Notes under the pieces: model-generated
What the model saw: only the letters and a program-made list of their open reading frames with translations
The model's database searches: none
What the model was told of the DNA's origin: nothing
From: Leucobacter sp. UCMA 4100
GTDB taxonomy: Bacteria; Actinomycetota; Actinomycetes; Actinomycetales; Microbacteriaceae
Assembly: GCF_027853335.1 (NCBI RefSeq)
Contig: NZ_JAFEUS010000002.1
Location: 1,100,514-1,164,513, forward strand
DNA: 64,000 nucleotides
Direction: 5' to 3'
Translations under genes and position numbers: made by a program
In this document: positions 25,991-34,815 of the stretch, piece after piece
How positions within the stretch are numbered: the stretch's first letter is position 1
Layout of the letters: each line of letters opens with the position of its first letter

Positions 25991-26637
25991 CGCAGCACCT
26001 GTACCTTCTTTTCAATCGCCCCGGCGATCAGCCCGAGCGGAACGGTGATGAGCAGGTAGAACACGGCGACGCCCGCAAGAATCGCGAGCACCTCGTTGCC
26101 GTGACTGTTGGTGAGCTGCCTCGCAACGCCGAAGAGCTCGACCACGAAGAATCCACCGGCAACCGACGTGTTCTTCGTCAATGCGATGAACACGTTAATG
26201 AGCGGCGGAACAACCATGCGAAGCGCCTGCGGCAAAATCACGATCGTGAGGGTCTGCCCGAAGCTGAGACCGATCGACCGTGACGCCTCGGCCTGTCCAA
26301 CGGGAACACCGTTGATACCGCTACGAAGCGCCTCGGCGACGAACGGCGAGGTGTAGATCGCGAGCGCGATCATCGCGAGCACCTCGTACGGCGGCCGGTT
26401 CGGGGCGATGAGCGGCAAGACGAACACGAAGAACATGAACATCAGCGTTAGCGGCACATTGCGAACGAGCTCCGTGTAGCCCGCCGCGAATACCCTCAGC
26501 GAGGGCACCGGCGAAATGCGCATCGCCGCAACGAGGAGACCGATGACCATGGCACCGGCACCCCCGACGAGCAGCAGTCGCAGGGTCATCAAGAACCCCG
26601 CGAGCACCGCGTCGATATTTTCGAAAAGCACACTCAC
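25987..26637 (-). CDS. gluC: Amino-acid ABC transporter permease (GluC-type)
   Basis: A 216-residue partner permease with five hydrophobic segments and the EAA loop EALRSGINGVPVGQAEASRSIGLS. The GTG start at 26637 is preferred over an ATG at 26658 because GGAAGG lies about 9 nt upstream of the GTG. It forms the heterodimeric membrane channel with GluD and overlaps it by four bases. It is separated from gluB by a strong hairpin. Confidence 0.87.
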   Translation of the reverse strand: MSVLFENIDAVLAGFLMTLRLLLVGGAGAMVIGLLVAAMRISPVPSLRVFAAGYTELVRNVPLTLMFMFFVFVLPLIAPNRPPYEVLAMIALAIYTSPFVAEALRSGINGVPVGQAEASRSIGLSFGQTLTIVILPQALRMVVPPLINVFIALTKNTSVAGGFFVVELFGVARQLTNSHGNEVLAILAGVAVFYLLITVPLGLIAGAIEKKVQVLR

Positions 26638-26659
26638 TGTGTTTTTCCTTCCGTGCATC

Positions 26660-26685
26660 GGGGCGGAGGCCTAAGCCTCCGCCCC
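26660..26685 (-). terminator. Intercistronic hairpin between gluB and gluC
   Basis: An 11-bp perfect stem, GGGGCGGAGGC (26660-26670) with GCCTCCGCCCC (26675-26685), has a 4-nt loop CTAA. It lies between the binding-protein gene and the permease genes and may keep binding-protein mRNA more abundant, as in other ABC operons. Confidence 0.6.
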
Positions 26686-26701
26686 GTATGGTGCTGACCG
26701 T

Positions 26702-27568
26702 CTAGTAGCGCTCAACCGCTGGCGGGGTTGGCGTGCTCAGCACGACACCCGCGGTGTTCTCCCAAGCCTTAGCCCAGCGACCATCGTCGTAGGCCTTCTC
26801 AAGCGAGTCGTTGATGAAGTTGCGGAACGCTTCGTCGTCCTTCTTCAGGCCGATGCCATATGGCTCTTCGGTGAAGGGGTTCTCAACAACCTCGAACTCA
26901 CCGGGGTTCTGATCGGCGAGGCCCGCAAGAATCACGTTGTCGGTCGAAACCGCGGCTGCCTTGCCTGCGCGAAGCGGCTCGAGGCAGTTCGAGTAGGTGT
27001 CGGTCGCCATCGTGTCTTTCACACCCTCGGTCTTGAGGTTTTCAAGCGAGGTTGAGCCGGTCACTGAGCAGACCGTCTTGTCGAGAACATCGTCGATGCC
27101 CTTGATGTCGTCGGTTCCAGCGAGCACGAGCAGATCCTGACCCGCGATGTAGTACGGCCCCGCGAACGAGATGACCTCTTTACGAGTGTCGTTAATCGTG
27201 TAGGTCGCGACCACAATGTCGACCTTGCCATTTTCGATGAACGGTTCGCGGTTTGCCGAGACGGTCTCTACCCACTCGATATCCTTCTCGGGGTCAAGAC
27301 CGAGCTCTGCAGCGATGATCTTCGCGACCTCGATGTCAAAGCCTTCTGGGCTGTCAAGACCCTTCAACCCAAAGAGGGGCTGGTCAAACTTCGTGCCGAC
27401 GGTAATCTTGCCAGCATCTTGCAGCTTGGCCATCGTCGTGCCAGCCTCGAACTCAACGGCCTCGGGCTTCGGGCCCGCCTCTTCGTTGCCGCCCTTGTCT
27501 GATGAACATCCCGTGAGCAACAGTGCTCCCGCGGCGACAAGCACCGCTGCCTTTTTCATGAACTTCAT
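26702..27568 (-). CDS. gluB: Amino-acid ABC transporter binding lipoprotein (GluB-type)
   Basis: A 288-residue extracellular solute-binding protein. The signal peptide MKFMKKAAVLVAAGALL is followed by the lipobox LTGC, so it is a membrane-anchored lipoprotein. The mature part is a family-3 binding fold: ITVGTKFDQPLFGLKG, GFDIEVAKIIAAELG and VDIVVATYTINDTRKEVISF. It captures glutamate or a related amino acid for GluCD. The ATG at 27568 has AAAGGAA upstream, and the gene follows gluA by 65 nt. Confidence 0.9.
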   Translation of the reverse strand: MKFMKKAAVLVAAGALLLTGCSSDKGGNEEAGPKPEAVEFEAGTTMAKLQDAGKITVGTKFDQPLFGLKGLDSPEGFDIEVAKIIAAELGLDPEKDIEWVETVSANREPFIENGKVDIVVATYTINDTRKEVISFAGPYYIAGQDLLVLAGTDDIKGIDDVLDKTVCSVTGSTSLENLKTEGVKDTMATDTYSNCLEPLRAGKAAAVSTDNVILAGLADQNPGEFEVVENPFTEEPYGIGLKKDDEAFRNFINDSLEKAYDDGRWAKAWENTAGVVLSTPTPPAVERY

Positions 27569-27633
27569 ACCATCGTTCCTTTCTCGAAGCGCACCGGGTT
27601 ACTGATGCGCAATCACGTTTGGCCTCGTAAGCC

Positions 27634-28413
27634 CTAGTGGCCAAGGATCTTCGAGAGAAAATCCTTCGCGCGTGAGGTTTGGGGGTTCGTGAAGAAGTCT
27701 TCTGGCTTTGCCTCTTCAACGATCTGGCCATCGGCCATAAAAATAATGCGATCGGCTGCACGGCGCGCAAAGCCCATCTCGTGCGTCACGGCGACCATCG
27801 TCATGCCCTCGTTGGCGAGCGAGATCATCGTGTCGAGCACCTCGTTAATCATCTCGGGGTCGAGTGCCGAGGTTGGCTCGTCGAGAAGAATGAGCTTGGG
27901 GTTCATGGCGAGTGAACGCGCGATCGCAGCGCGCTGCTGCTGACCACCCGAGAGCTGCGACGGTAGCTTGCCAGCCTGGTTCGCGATGCCCACCCGATCG
28001 AGCAGCTTCATCGCGAGCTCTTCGGCTTCTTTCTTCTTCATGCCGCGCACCTTGATCGGCCCGAGCGTGACGTTCTCGAGAATCGTCTTGTGCGCGAACA
28101 GGTTAAACGATTGAAAGACCATGCCAACGTCTGCGCGAAGCTTTGCAAGCTCCTTGCCCTCAGATGGCAGTGGGATACCGTCAATCGTGATCTCACCATC
28201 GTCGATCGTTTCAAGGCGGTTAATCGCACGGCACAGCGTTGATTTACCCGAGCCCGATGGGCCGAGCACAACAACGACCTCGCCACGCCCCACGGTCGTG
28301 TTGATGTTGTTGAGAACGTGAAGGTCGCCATAGTGCTTATTGACGTCCTTGATGATTACCAGGGGCTCGTGCTCTGAAACTACGCGCACAGCCGTTGTGT
28401 TGCCGTTAGTCAT
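27634..28413 (-). CDS. gluA: Amino-acid ABC transporter ATPase (GluA-type)
   Basis: A 259-residue ATPase with Walker [11 protein letters not shown]-loop MVFQSFNLF, signature [13 protein letters not shown], Walker [15 protein letters not shown] and switch His in AVTHEMG. It powers the GluBCD importer. It is the first gene of the cluster. No Shine-Dalgarno precedes the ATG, although a TATGAA-like box sits only 3 nt upstream, so the start may be slightly misplaced. A GCTCAC/GTGAGC palindrome lies about 80 bp upstream. Confidence 0.9.
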   Translation of the reverse strand: MTNGNTTAVRVVSEHEPLVIIKDVNKHYGDLHVLNNINTTVGRGEVVVVLGPSGSGKSTLCRAINRLETIDDGEITIDGIPLPSEGKELAKLRADVGMVFQSFNLFAHKTILENVTLGPIKVRGMKKKEAEELAMKLLDRVGIANQAGKLPSQLSGGQQQRAAIARSLAMNPKLILLDEPTSALDPEMINEVLDTMISLANEGMTMVAVTHEMGFARRAADRIIFMADGQIVEEAKPEDFFTNPQTSRAKDFLSKILGH

Positions 28414-28493
28414 ATCTTCATAGTGCGCGCGATGATCACCTCACGCAAACCATGACGCACGCATAACGCCCGAGGGATACACCGACCTTTCCC

Positions 28494-28508
28494 GCTCACA
28501 TAGTGAGC
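28494..28508. promoter_or_regulatory. Palindrome upstream of gluA
   Basis: GCTCAC and GTGAGC flank ATA in a perfect 15-bp inverted repeat about 80 bp upstream of gluA, within the 205-bp gap between gluA and zur. It is a candidate operator; the protein that binds it is unknown. Confidence 0.35.
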
Positions 28509-28618
28509 TTCAGGCGGCTATAACCAACAAATGGCGGCAACCATCGTGCCCCAATTGTTACCAACCCCGCCAGTGGCATTCCGCATACCGAATGACGGAT
28601 ATAAGCGTCAAGTGTCGC

Positions 28619-29020
28619 CTATTGGCAATCCTGACACAGCCCGAAAATGTCGATCTCGTGGCTTGGCTCGGTGAAACCGTGTTCACGAGCCACCCGCTGC
28701 GACCAGTCTTCAACGATCTGTGCGTTGATCTCTTCGGTGCGGCCACAGTTGCGACAGATGAGGTGGTGGTGGTGCCCCTTCACCTCGCAGGCAAAGAACA
28801 GCGTCTCTCCCGTTGGTGAGAGGATCGTGTCGGCCTCGCTCGATTCGACGAGCGAAGAGAGAGCGCGGTATACCGTCGCGAGACCGATAGCCGACCCCTG
28901 ATCGCGCAAATCAGCGTGTAGCTGTTGCGCTGAGACGAACCCTTCGACGTGTTCAAGTGCGTCGCGAACAGCTGCTTGCTGCCAGGTTCTGCGTCTCGGA
29001 GTCTGTGGCTGAGTGGTCAT
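28619..29020 (-). CDS. zur: Fur-family zinc uptake regulator, Zur-like
   Basis: A 133-residue metal-responsive repressor. The N-terminal winged helix has FVSAQQLHADLRDQG and IGLATVYRALSSL. The dimer/metal domain has GHHHHLICRNCGRTEEI, HGFTEPSHEIDIFG and the C-terminal CQDCQ. The HGFT...EIFG and GxCxxC ending closely resemble mycobacterial Zur (FurB), with CxxC pairs for structural zinc. The ATG at 29020 is preferred over a start 33 nt upstream because of the spacing from GGGG and the usual family length. It would repress zinc uptake and related genes when zinc is sufficient. Confidence 0.8.
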   Translation of the reverse strand: MTTQPQTPRRRTWQQAAVRDALEHVEGFVSAQQLHADLRDQGSAIGLATVYRALSSLVESSEADTILSPTGETLFFACEVKGHHHHLICRNCGRTEEINAQIVEDWSQRVAREHGFTEPSHEIDIFGLCQDCQ

Positions 29021-29072
29021 CGTACCCCCAAGGTTTGGCCTTTGGCGTACCACAATGGTACCCGACCGCGCC

Positions 29073-30557
29073 TCACACTAGGCTTTGAAAACTGAGATCT
29101 GGTGCGCGCAGTCCATACTGTGCGCGCAGCGCCTCTTTCGCCGCGTACCAGCCGGAGAGCCCGTGCACCCCCGGCCCCGGCGGGGTCGACGACGAGGCCA
29201 GGTACAGGCCCACGACGGGTGAGCGCCACGGTTTCGCCTTCAGCGTCGGCCTCGCGATGAGCTGCGGCAACGAAACCGCGCCCGCGCTGAAGTCGCCGCC
29301 GTGGTAATTACGGTTATACCGGCTCAGTTCATCGGCCGTCGTCTGCTTCACCGCGACGATTCGGTCCCTGAAGCCCGGCGCGAAACGCTCGATCTGCCTG
29401 ATGACTCGCTCACGCATGTCTTCGTTCGACCCCGCGGGAACGTGCGTGTAGCTCCACACGGCGTGCGCCCCAGCAGGGTTGCGGTCAGGGTCAAAGGCCG
29501 TTGGCTGCGCGAGCAGCACGTATGGTTGCCCAGGGTGCCGTCCCTTCGCGACCTGCGCCTCAGCGTGCGCACCCTGCGCCCGGGTGCCCCCGAGGTGCAC
29601 GGTCGGCGCCTCGTGCACGCGCTCATCTCTCCAAGGAATCGGCCCGTCGAGCACAAAGTCAACCTTCGTCGCCCCGTCACCGTATGAGAAGCGCTCGAGC
29701 GACCTGCGGTACCGCTCCGGGAGCTTCCTCGCGGCAATGCGCGCAAAGCCACGAGCAGAGGTGTCAAAAAGCACCGTCTCGAAGCCGTCGAGCTGGCCAA
29801 TATCGTCAATCGCCATGCTCGTTTCGATGCGCCCGCCGTGAGCCAGCAGATCGTCGGCGAGCACGTCGGCAATGCGCTGCGATCCGCCAATGGGCACCGG
29901 CCAGCCGCTCGCGTGGCCGAGCGTGCCGAGCACGACGCCAACCGCGGCGGTTGCGAGGTTAGGCATTCTGCCGATGCTGTGGGCCGCGACGCCAGAGATG
30001 AGTGCGGGGGCGGCCTCCTCGTGAAACCTGAGGTTCCACAACGGTGTTCCCTGCTCGGCCGTGCGCAGACCCGTCGCGATCGTCGCGAGAAGGTTTGCGG
30101 GCAGGCGCAGCATCGATCCGCCAAGGGCAAAATCAACCACGCCGTCGACTCGCTTCAGCAGTGGCTCGTAGAGCCTGCGGTAGGCCTCACCGTCGCGGCC
30201 GAGCTCGGCTGCCGTGCGGTTCAGGTCACGGTAGGCGATCGCGGCACGGTCGCCAGCGGCGCCGTCGAGCGGGTTCGCGTACGAGGCCTCGGGCACGGCA
30301 AAGCGCATGCGCTTCGTGAGCTCAAACTCGCGAAAGAACCCCGTGGCAAGCGCCATCGGGTGAATCGCAGAGCAGACGTCATGCAACACCCCCGGCTGCA
30401 CGACCTCCATCGTTCTCGTGCCACCACCGATCGTCTCGGCGGCTTCGTACACGGTCACGTCGAGCCCGGCCCGCGCGAGGGTGACGGCCGCGGCAAGCCC
30501 GTTCGGTCCAGAACCAACAACGGCGGCACGGGCGGAGCGTGGGCGGCTAGTCGTCAT
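29073..30557 (-). CDS. FAD-dependent oxidoreductase, phytoene-desaturase-like (PYROXD2-type)
   Basis: A 494-residue flavoprotein with the FAD-binding Rossmann motif VVGSGPNGLAAAVTLARAG at the N-terminus and YEAAETIGGGTRT after it. The C-terminal GLYLASSSTPPGPGVHGLSGW is the second FAD-contact region typical of the CrtI/PYROXD2 group. No carotenoid genes are nearby, so this is more likely one of the uncharacterised PYROXD2-like enzymes. It starts leaderless (TACACT, 7 nt, ATG) just downstream of a hairpin ending the cytochrome b operon. Confidence 0.8.
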   Translation of the reverse strand: MTTSRPRSARAAVVGSGPNGLAAAVTLARAGLDVTVYEAAETIGGGTRTMEVVQPGVLHDVCSAIHPMALATGFFREFELTKRMRFAVPEASYANPLDGAAGDRAAIAYRDLNRTAAELGRDGEAYRRLYEPLLKRVDGVVDFALGGSMLRLPANLLATIATGLRTAEQGTPLWNLRFHEEAAPALISGVAAHSIGRMPNLATAAVGVVLGTLGHASGWPVPIGGSQRIADVLADDLLAHGGRIETSMAIDDIGQLDGFETVLFDTSARGFARIAARKLPERYRRSLERFSYGDGATKVDFVLDGPIPWRDERVHEAPTVHLGGTRAQGAHAEAQVAKGRHPGQPYVLLAQPTAFDPDRNPAGAHAVWSYTHVPAGSNEDMRERVIRQIERFAPGFRDRIVAVKQTTADELSRYNRNYHGGDFSAGAVSLPQLIARPTLKAKPWRSPVVGLYLASSSTPPGPGVHGLSGWYAAKEALRAQYGLRAPDLSFQSLV

Positions 30558-30564
30558 GTGTTTG

Positions 30565-30570
30565 AGTGTA
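30565..30570 (-). promoter_or_regulatory. Leaderless -10 box of the FAD oxidoreductase gene
   Basis: On the minus strand TACACT is followed by 7 nt and the ATG at 30557. It abuts the tail of the upstream hairpin. Confidence 0.5.
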
Positions 30571-30605
30571 CAGCCGCTCCGCTCCAGACGAGGAAGCGGC
30601 CGTAC
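30568..30605 (-). terminator. Hairpin after the cytochrome b gene
   Basis: GTACAGCCGCT (30568-30578) pairs with AGCGGCCGTAC (30595-30605) with a single mismatch, starting 12 nt after the cytochrome b stop. It probably ends the etfBA-cytochrome b transcript. Confidence 0.55.
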
Positions 30606-30617
30606 AGTGCAACCCGT

Positions 30618-32345
30618 TTAGCGGTTACTGACCTTGCCAAAGGCGCTGGCGATCGGCGCGAGCACGAGCGGCTTGCACGCAAACCATCCCGCGACCGTGA
30701 TCGCGATCGAGAGCGCGAACAGCCAGAAGCCCGTCCAGTTGACCACGTCGGTGCCGGCAAACATGTGGTTGAGGTTGCGCAGCGCCCCCGTCGCGAAGAC
30801 GAGAAAGACGTGAATGAGAATGAAGAGCACGAAGAAGAGCATCGTCGGGAAGTGCACGGCGCGAGCAAGCGGCGCCGGGAACATCTTGTTGAGCTTCTCA
30901 GCGTCCTTCGGCCACCACTCGCTCATGCGCACGCCGGTGATGATCGCGATGGGCGATGCAACGAACACGACGAGGAAGTACATGATCTGCTGCAGGCTGT
31001 TGTAGTTGACCCAGCCGTTTTCGACGGGCCAGTCGAGCGTCATGTACTGCAGCAGCGACGAGGCGGCGTTCGGGAACACTTCCCAGCTCGTCGGCACGAT
31101 GCGCATCCAGTGGCCCGAGGCGAAGAGCAGCACCACGAAGATGAGCCCGTTCACGATCCACAGAATGTCGAGCGACGTGTGCAGCCACAGGTTAATGCTG
31201 ATCTTCTTGCCGCCCTTCTTGGGCGTCCAGAAGGCTGGCGGCTGCTGTTGCGTACGAACGAGCAGACCAGAGCGAATGATGAGCACCATCAGGAAGATGT
31301 TGAAGAAGTGCCCCCAGCGCGCCCATGCAGGGAAGCCGGGCTCGCTCGATTCGGGCAGTTCGTACTCGCCCGGGTAGCGTTCGAGCCACTCGGGAACCCC
31401 TGGAAGCGTTGTCACGCCCCTCGCCGCGAGCACGAGAATCGCAGCGGCGACGATCGCTCCAAGGCCGCCGAGCACGACAACCTTGACCCACCAGGCAAGC
31501 TGTTTGCCGCGGATCATGATCGGTTCACGCTTCGGCTTAGCTGGTGCCGCCTTGGCCGCCGGCTGGGTGGCTGGCTTCTGAGCCTGAGCCACCGGTTGGG
31601 CCTGCGCGGCGGGCTGCGCCTGCGCCTCTGGCTGGGCAGCGGGCTCGGCCTGTGCCGCTGGTGCTGGCGCTGGTTCTGCGACCGGGGCTGCGGGCTGCGC
31701 GGCCGGGGCCTGCGCGGCGGGTGCCGCCGCTGGGGCCGTCGGAGCAACCGGAACCGCCTGCAGCGCGACGCCCTCTGGCGGCCACGGTTCCCCGCAGGCC
31801 ACTCGCGGTAAGCCGCGACGCAGCGCGACCTCTCTGAGTTCTGCGGGGGCAGCGGTCGCTGCCGCCGCGGGAGCCGCGCTCGGCGTGGCTGCTGCGGGAG
31901 CCGCCTCGGCTGCCGGCTCTGTCGCTACCGCTGCTGCTGGGGCTGACGCTGCGTCAGTGCTTGCGGCTGGTGCTGCGGCAGGAGCCGCTGCAGGGGCAGC
32001 CGCAGGAGCGGCTCCGGGGAGCGTGCCACCAGCTGGCCAGGGTTCACCGCCTGCGACGCGGGGCAAGCCCTGCCGCAATACCTGAGCCGAGCCTGCCTGC
32101 GGGGCCGGGGCCACCGGCTGAGCCGGGGCTTCCTGCTCGGGAGCCTGCTGCGCTACGGGCGCCTGAGCGGTTGCCTCTTGCACCGCTTGCGCTGGGGCGG
32201 GCGCCGCGACGGGAGCATCAGCGACCGGGGCCGGGGCGGCCTGAACGGTCGCCTCGGTCGTGGCCAACGCTCCGCCCGCGGGCCACGGTTCTCCGCCAGG
32301 GGTGCGCGGCAGTCCTTGCCGCACCTGGCCCGTGTACGTTGCCAT
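30618..32345 (-). CDS. Membrane cytochrome b-type protein with repeat-bearing Ala/Pro-rich N-terminus
   Basis: A 575-residue protein in two parts. Residues ~1-275 are low-complexity Ala/Pro/Gln and carry three copies of a conserved motif, RQGLPRTPGGEPWP-like, at about residues 9-24, 91-106 and 176-191. Residues ~285-570 form a membrane domain with about six helices and candidate heme histidines in WGHFFNIF, NLWLHTSLDI, FASGHWMR, RAVHFPTM and ILIHVFLVF, resembling the cytochrome b of formate dehydrogenases and hydrogenases. It starts 2 nt after the etfA stop, so it probably accepts electrons from ETF for the quinone pool (inference). The function of the repeated motif is not recognised. Confidence 0.75.
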   Translation of the reverse strand: MATYTGQVRQGLPRTPGGEPWPAGGALATTEATVQAAPAPVADAPVAAPAPAQAVQEATAQAPVAQQAPEQEAPAQPVAPAPQAGSAQVLRQGLPRVAGGEPWPAGGTLPGAAPAAAPAAAPAAAPAASTDAASAPAAAVATEPAAEAAPAAATPSAAPAAAATAAPAELREVALRRGLPRVACGEPWPPEGVALQAVPVAPTAPAAAPAAQAPAAQPAAPVAEPAPAPAAQAEPAAQPEAQAQPAAQAQPVAQAQKPATQPAAKAAPAKPKREPIMIRGKQLAWWVKVVVLGGLGAIVAAAILVLAARGVTTLPGVPEWLERYPGEYELPESSEPGFPAWARWGHFFNIFLMVLIIRSGLLVRTQQQPPAFWTPKKGGKKISINLWLHTSLDILWIVNGLIFVVLLFASGHWMRIVPTSWEVFPNAASSLLQYMTLDWPVENGWVNYNSLQQIMYFLVVFVASPIAIITGVRMSEWWPKDAEKLNKMFPAPLARAVHFPTMLFFVLFILIHVFLVFATGALRNLNHMFAGTDVVNWTGFWLFALSIAITVAGWFACKPLVLAPIASAFGKVSNR

Positions 32346-32347
32346 GG

Positions 32348-33316
32348 CTACTTCTTTCGTGATTCAAGCGCGGCGATGAGCTGCGGCACCACCTCGAAGA
32401 GATCACCAACAACGCCAAAGTCTGCCACCTCGAAGATGGGGGCGTCAGCGTCTTTGTTAATCGCAACGATGGTTTTCGCGGTCTGCATGCCAGCGCGGTG
32501 CTGAATGGCGCCCGAGATACCGAGGGCGATGTACAGCTGCGGCGAAACCGAAACACCGGTCTGCCCCACCTGATAAGTATGGGGCACCCAGCCCGCGTCG
32601 ACCGCGGCGCGTGATGCGCCCACGGCGGCGCCGAGCTGATCGGCGAGCTGCTCAACGAGCGAGAACTGCTCCTGCGACCCGAGGCCGCGGCCACCCGAAA
32701 CGACCGTTGCTGCCCCCAGCAGCTCGGGGCGTGACGACACCGCGGTTTCCTCTTCGAACGACTCGATCGTCCCGGCGGGCTTGCCCGAAGCCTCGACCAT
32801 GAGTGTCTCTTGCACGAGCGCCTGAGCTGCTGCGCGGGCGTCGACCGACCCCTGACGGAGCGTCACGACCGGTGCGCCAAACGTCGCCGTCGAGGTGGTG
32901 TTGTAGGCACCGCCGTACACCGAGTGCGAGGCGACAACGCCGAGGTCGTCGCGGGCAATGCCGATCGCATCGACCGAGATCGCGCGCTTCGTGCGCACCG
33001 CGAGACGAGCAGCCGCGTCACGACCGTCGACCGACTGTGAGAGCACGATAGCGTCGGGCTGCACGAGGTCGGCAGCCTGAGCGAGCGCGTCAACGAGCGG
33101 AACCCCGAGGGCACCCTCGGGAGCCTCGGCAACGAGCACCTGTGCCGCACCGAGCTCGGCGAGCGCCGCAGCGTGCGCCGCGTCGCCCACAATGAGCGCG
33201 ACCGGCGTGCCTACCTGCGAGGCAGCACCGATGAGTTCTGCCGCGCTCTTAGCGAGCGCACCCGAGGGGGTCGTCTCAGCGAGAACGAGAATTGAATCCT
33301 GAGCAAAATCAGCCAT
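32348..33316 (-). CDS. etfA: Electron transfer flavoprotein alpha subunit
   Basis: A 322-residue subunit carrying the FAD of the ETF heterodimer. The C-terminal domain has the FAD signature region [21 protein letters not shown], the loop [18 protein letters not shown] and [16 protein letters not shown], all diagnostic. ETF collects electrons from acyl-CoA dehydrogenases, such as the one at 35.7-36.9 kb. It sits 11 nt downstream of etfB and 2 nt upstream of the cytochrome b gene. Confidence 0.93.
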   Translation of the reverse strand: MADFAQDSILVLAETTPSGALAKSAAELIGAASQVGTPVALIVGDAAHAAALAELGAAQVLVAEAPEGALGVPLVDALAQAADLVQPDAIVLSQSVDGRDAAARLAVRTKRAISVDAIGIARDDLGVVASHSVYGGAYNTTSTATFGAPVVTLRQGSVDARAAAQALVQETLMVEASGKPAGTIESFEEETAVSSRPELLGAATVVSGGRGLGSQEQFSLVEQLADQLGAAVGASRAAVDAGWVPHTYQVGQTGVSVSPQLYIALGISGAIQHRAGMQTAKTIVAINKDADAPIFEVADFGVVGDLFEVVPQLIAALESRKK

Positions 33317-33327
33317 TGTAACGCTCC

Positions 33328-34104
33328 CTATACCAGTCGGTTCTCGGCCAGGAACTCGGCGAGCTTCTCGCCCGCGTCGCCCTCGTCGGTAATCTTGATG
33401 CCGGCCTCGCGAGGCGGCTTTTCAGCGACCGTGAGCATGATCGAGCGCGCAACCTCTGGGTTGTCGGCTGCGACCTCGAGGTCGGCCAGGGTCAGGGTTT
33501 CCAGTGGCTTCTTCTTAGCCGCCATGATGCCCTTAAAGTTCGGGAAGCGGGGGTCGGGAAGCGTTTCGGTAATCGATACCACAGCGGGAAGCGAGGCGCT
33601 CACGCGCTGCACTCCGCCGTCAACCGGGCGCGATCCACTCACCTTGCCATCGGCAATCTCGAGCGAAGAAAGGCCCGAGAGGTACGCCGCGCCAAGGTTC
33701 TCGGCGACGGCCGCTGGAACCATACCGCTCGCGCCATCGGTCGAAACGTTGCCCGCGATGACGAGATCAAACCCTGCGCGGCGGATCGCTGCCGAGAGCG
33801 CCTCTGCCGTCAACGTCACGTCTGCGCCGAGGAGCGCCTCATCGGCGATGTGGATCGCGCTGCCCGCGCCCATCGCGAGCGCCTTGCGCACGGTCGCGAC
33901 TGTTCCGTCTGGTGCGAGTGCAAGCGCCACGACCTCGGTACCCTCGTTCGCCTCTGCGTACGTGAGGGCGGCCTCCATGGCACGCTCGGTAATTTCATCG
34001 AGCACGGCGTCACTCGCCGCGCGATCTGCTAGACCGGTTTCTAGGTTGAGCTTACGGTCACCGTAGGTGTCTGGCACCTCTTTGACCAAGACGATCAACT
34101 TCAT
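33328..34104 (-). CDS. etfB: Electron transfer flavoprotein beta subunit
   Basis: A 258-residue subunit that binds AMP and docks to dehydrogenases. Typical regions are [43 protein letters not shown] and [20 protein letters not shown]; the last is the recognition loop and AMP-site segment. The ATG at 34104 (TGGAGA 5 nt upstream) is chosen over a longer frame. A TAAGAT -10 box lies at 34134-34139. It heads the etfB-etfA-cytochrome b operon and is divergent from a MarR regulator. Confidence 0.93.
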   Translation of the reverse strand: MKLIVLVKEVPDTYGDRKLNLETGLADRAASDAVLDEITERAMEAALTYAEANEGTEVVALALAPDGTVATVRKALAMGAGSAIHIADEALLGADVTLTAEALSAAIRRAGFDLVIAGNVSTDGASGMVPAAVAENLGAAYLSGLSSLEIADGKVSGSRPVDGGVQRVSASLPAVVSITETLPDPRFPNFKGIMAAKKKPLETLTLADLEVAADNPEVARSIMLTVAEKPPREAGIKITDEGDAGEKLAEFLAENRLV

Positions 34105-34156
34105 CGTTTCTCCATTCAGTCTTTCCCACAATTATCTTAGCCCGTCTCATATGGAG

Positions 34157-34174
34157 GTATACAAATAGGCATAC
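34157..34174. promoter_or_regulatory. Candidate operator between etfB and marR
   Basis: GTATAC (34157-34162) and GCATAC (34169-34174) form an imperfect inverted repeat, which can also be read as a direct GGTATAC/GGCATAC repeat, upstream of the etfB -10 box. It lies in the 146-bp divergent region and may bind the MarR protein. Confidence 0.35.
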
Positions 34175-34250
34175 GGCATCCCAACGTGCAAAGAAAGGAA
34201 TATATGCTCGCTATGGTTATTGAGTACGAAAACGAACCGAGGAGCGGCTG

Positions 34251-34796
34251 ATGAAGCGAAACCGGCCGATGCGCATCGACCCCATTGCTGAGGCGAAACG
34301 TCAGTGGACGAACCACGGCTGGGAAGAAGCGTCACCCGGCATGGCCGCGTATACCTCGATCATGAGGGTGCACCAGCTCATGCTCTCTGACGTCGAGCAG
34401 GTACTGAAGCCCCTCAGTCTTTCTTTTGCACGGTACGAGCTACTTCGCCTGCTCGCCTTTTCTCGCGAGGGCCGCATGCCTATGTCGAGCGTTGTCTCGA
34501 GGCTGCAGGTACACCCCGCGAGTGTGACGAGCATCGTCGACCGTCTCGTGCTTGATGGATACATGAAACGGGAATCGCACCCCACCGACGGCAGGGCAAC
34601 GATGCTCGTTATTACCCCCGCCGGCAGCGACATTTGCGACCGGGCTACCGAGGCGCTCAACCGTGAATCGTTTGAGCCCTTCGATATGCCCGAGGAAGAC
34701 ACCAACGCGCTCATCGGCATTCTCGCTCGCTACCGCAAGCGCGCTGGCGACTTCGAAGACCCGACGCCGAAGCCTGAGTCACTCGAAGAGTTCTAG
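34251..34796 (+). CDS. MarR-family transcriptional regulator
   Basis: A 181-residue winged-helix regulator. The DNA-binding part includes LSLSFARYELLRLL, VSRLQVHPASVTSIVDRLVLDG and the wing HPTDGRATMLVITPAG. Typical MarR proteins are around 150 residues; this one has extra N- and C-terminal tails. GAGGAG lies 6 nt before the ATG. It is divergent from etfB and convergent with mmsB, so etf genes are its most likely targets; related regulators often sense acyl-CoA or aromatic ligands. Confidence 0.88.
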   Translation: MKRNRPMRIDPIAEAKRQWTNHGWEEASPGMAAYTSIMRVHQLMLSDVEQVLKPLSLSFARYELLRLLAFSREGRMPMSSVVSRLQVHPASVTSIVDRLVLDGYMKRESHPTDGRATMLVITPAGSDICDRATEALNRESFEPFDMPEEDTNALIGILARYRKRAGDFEDPTPKPESLEEF

Positions 34797-34815
34797 GCCC
34801 CGGCACCGCCAGGAG

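Noticed and set aside
29838-31811. 657-codon open frame on the plus strand
   Set aside because: It lies antisense to the FAD oxidoreductase and cytochrome b genes. It is Arg/Gly/His-rich, has no family motif, and is open only because of the biased codon composition of the real genes.
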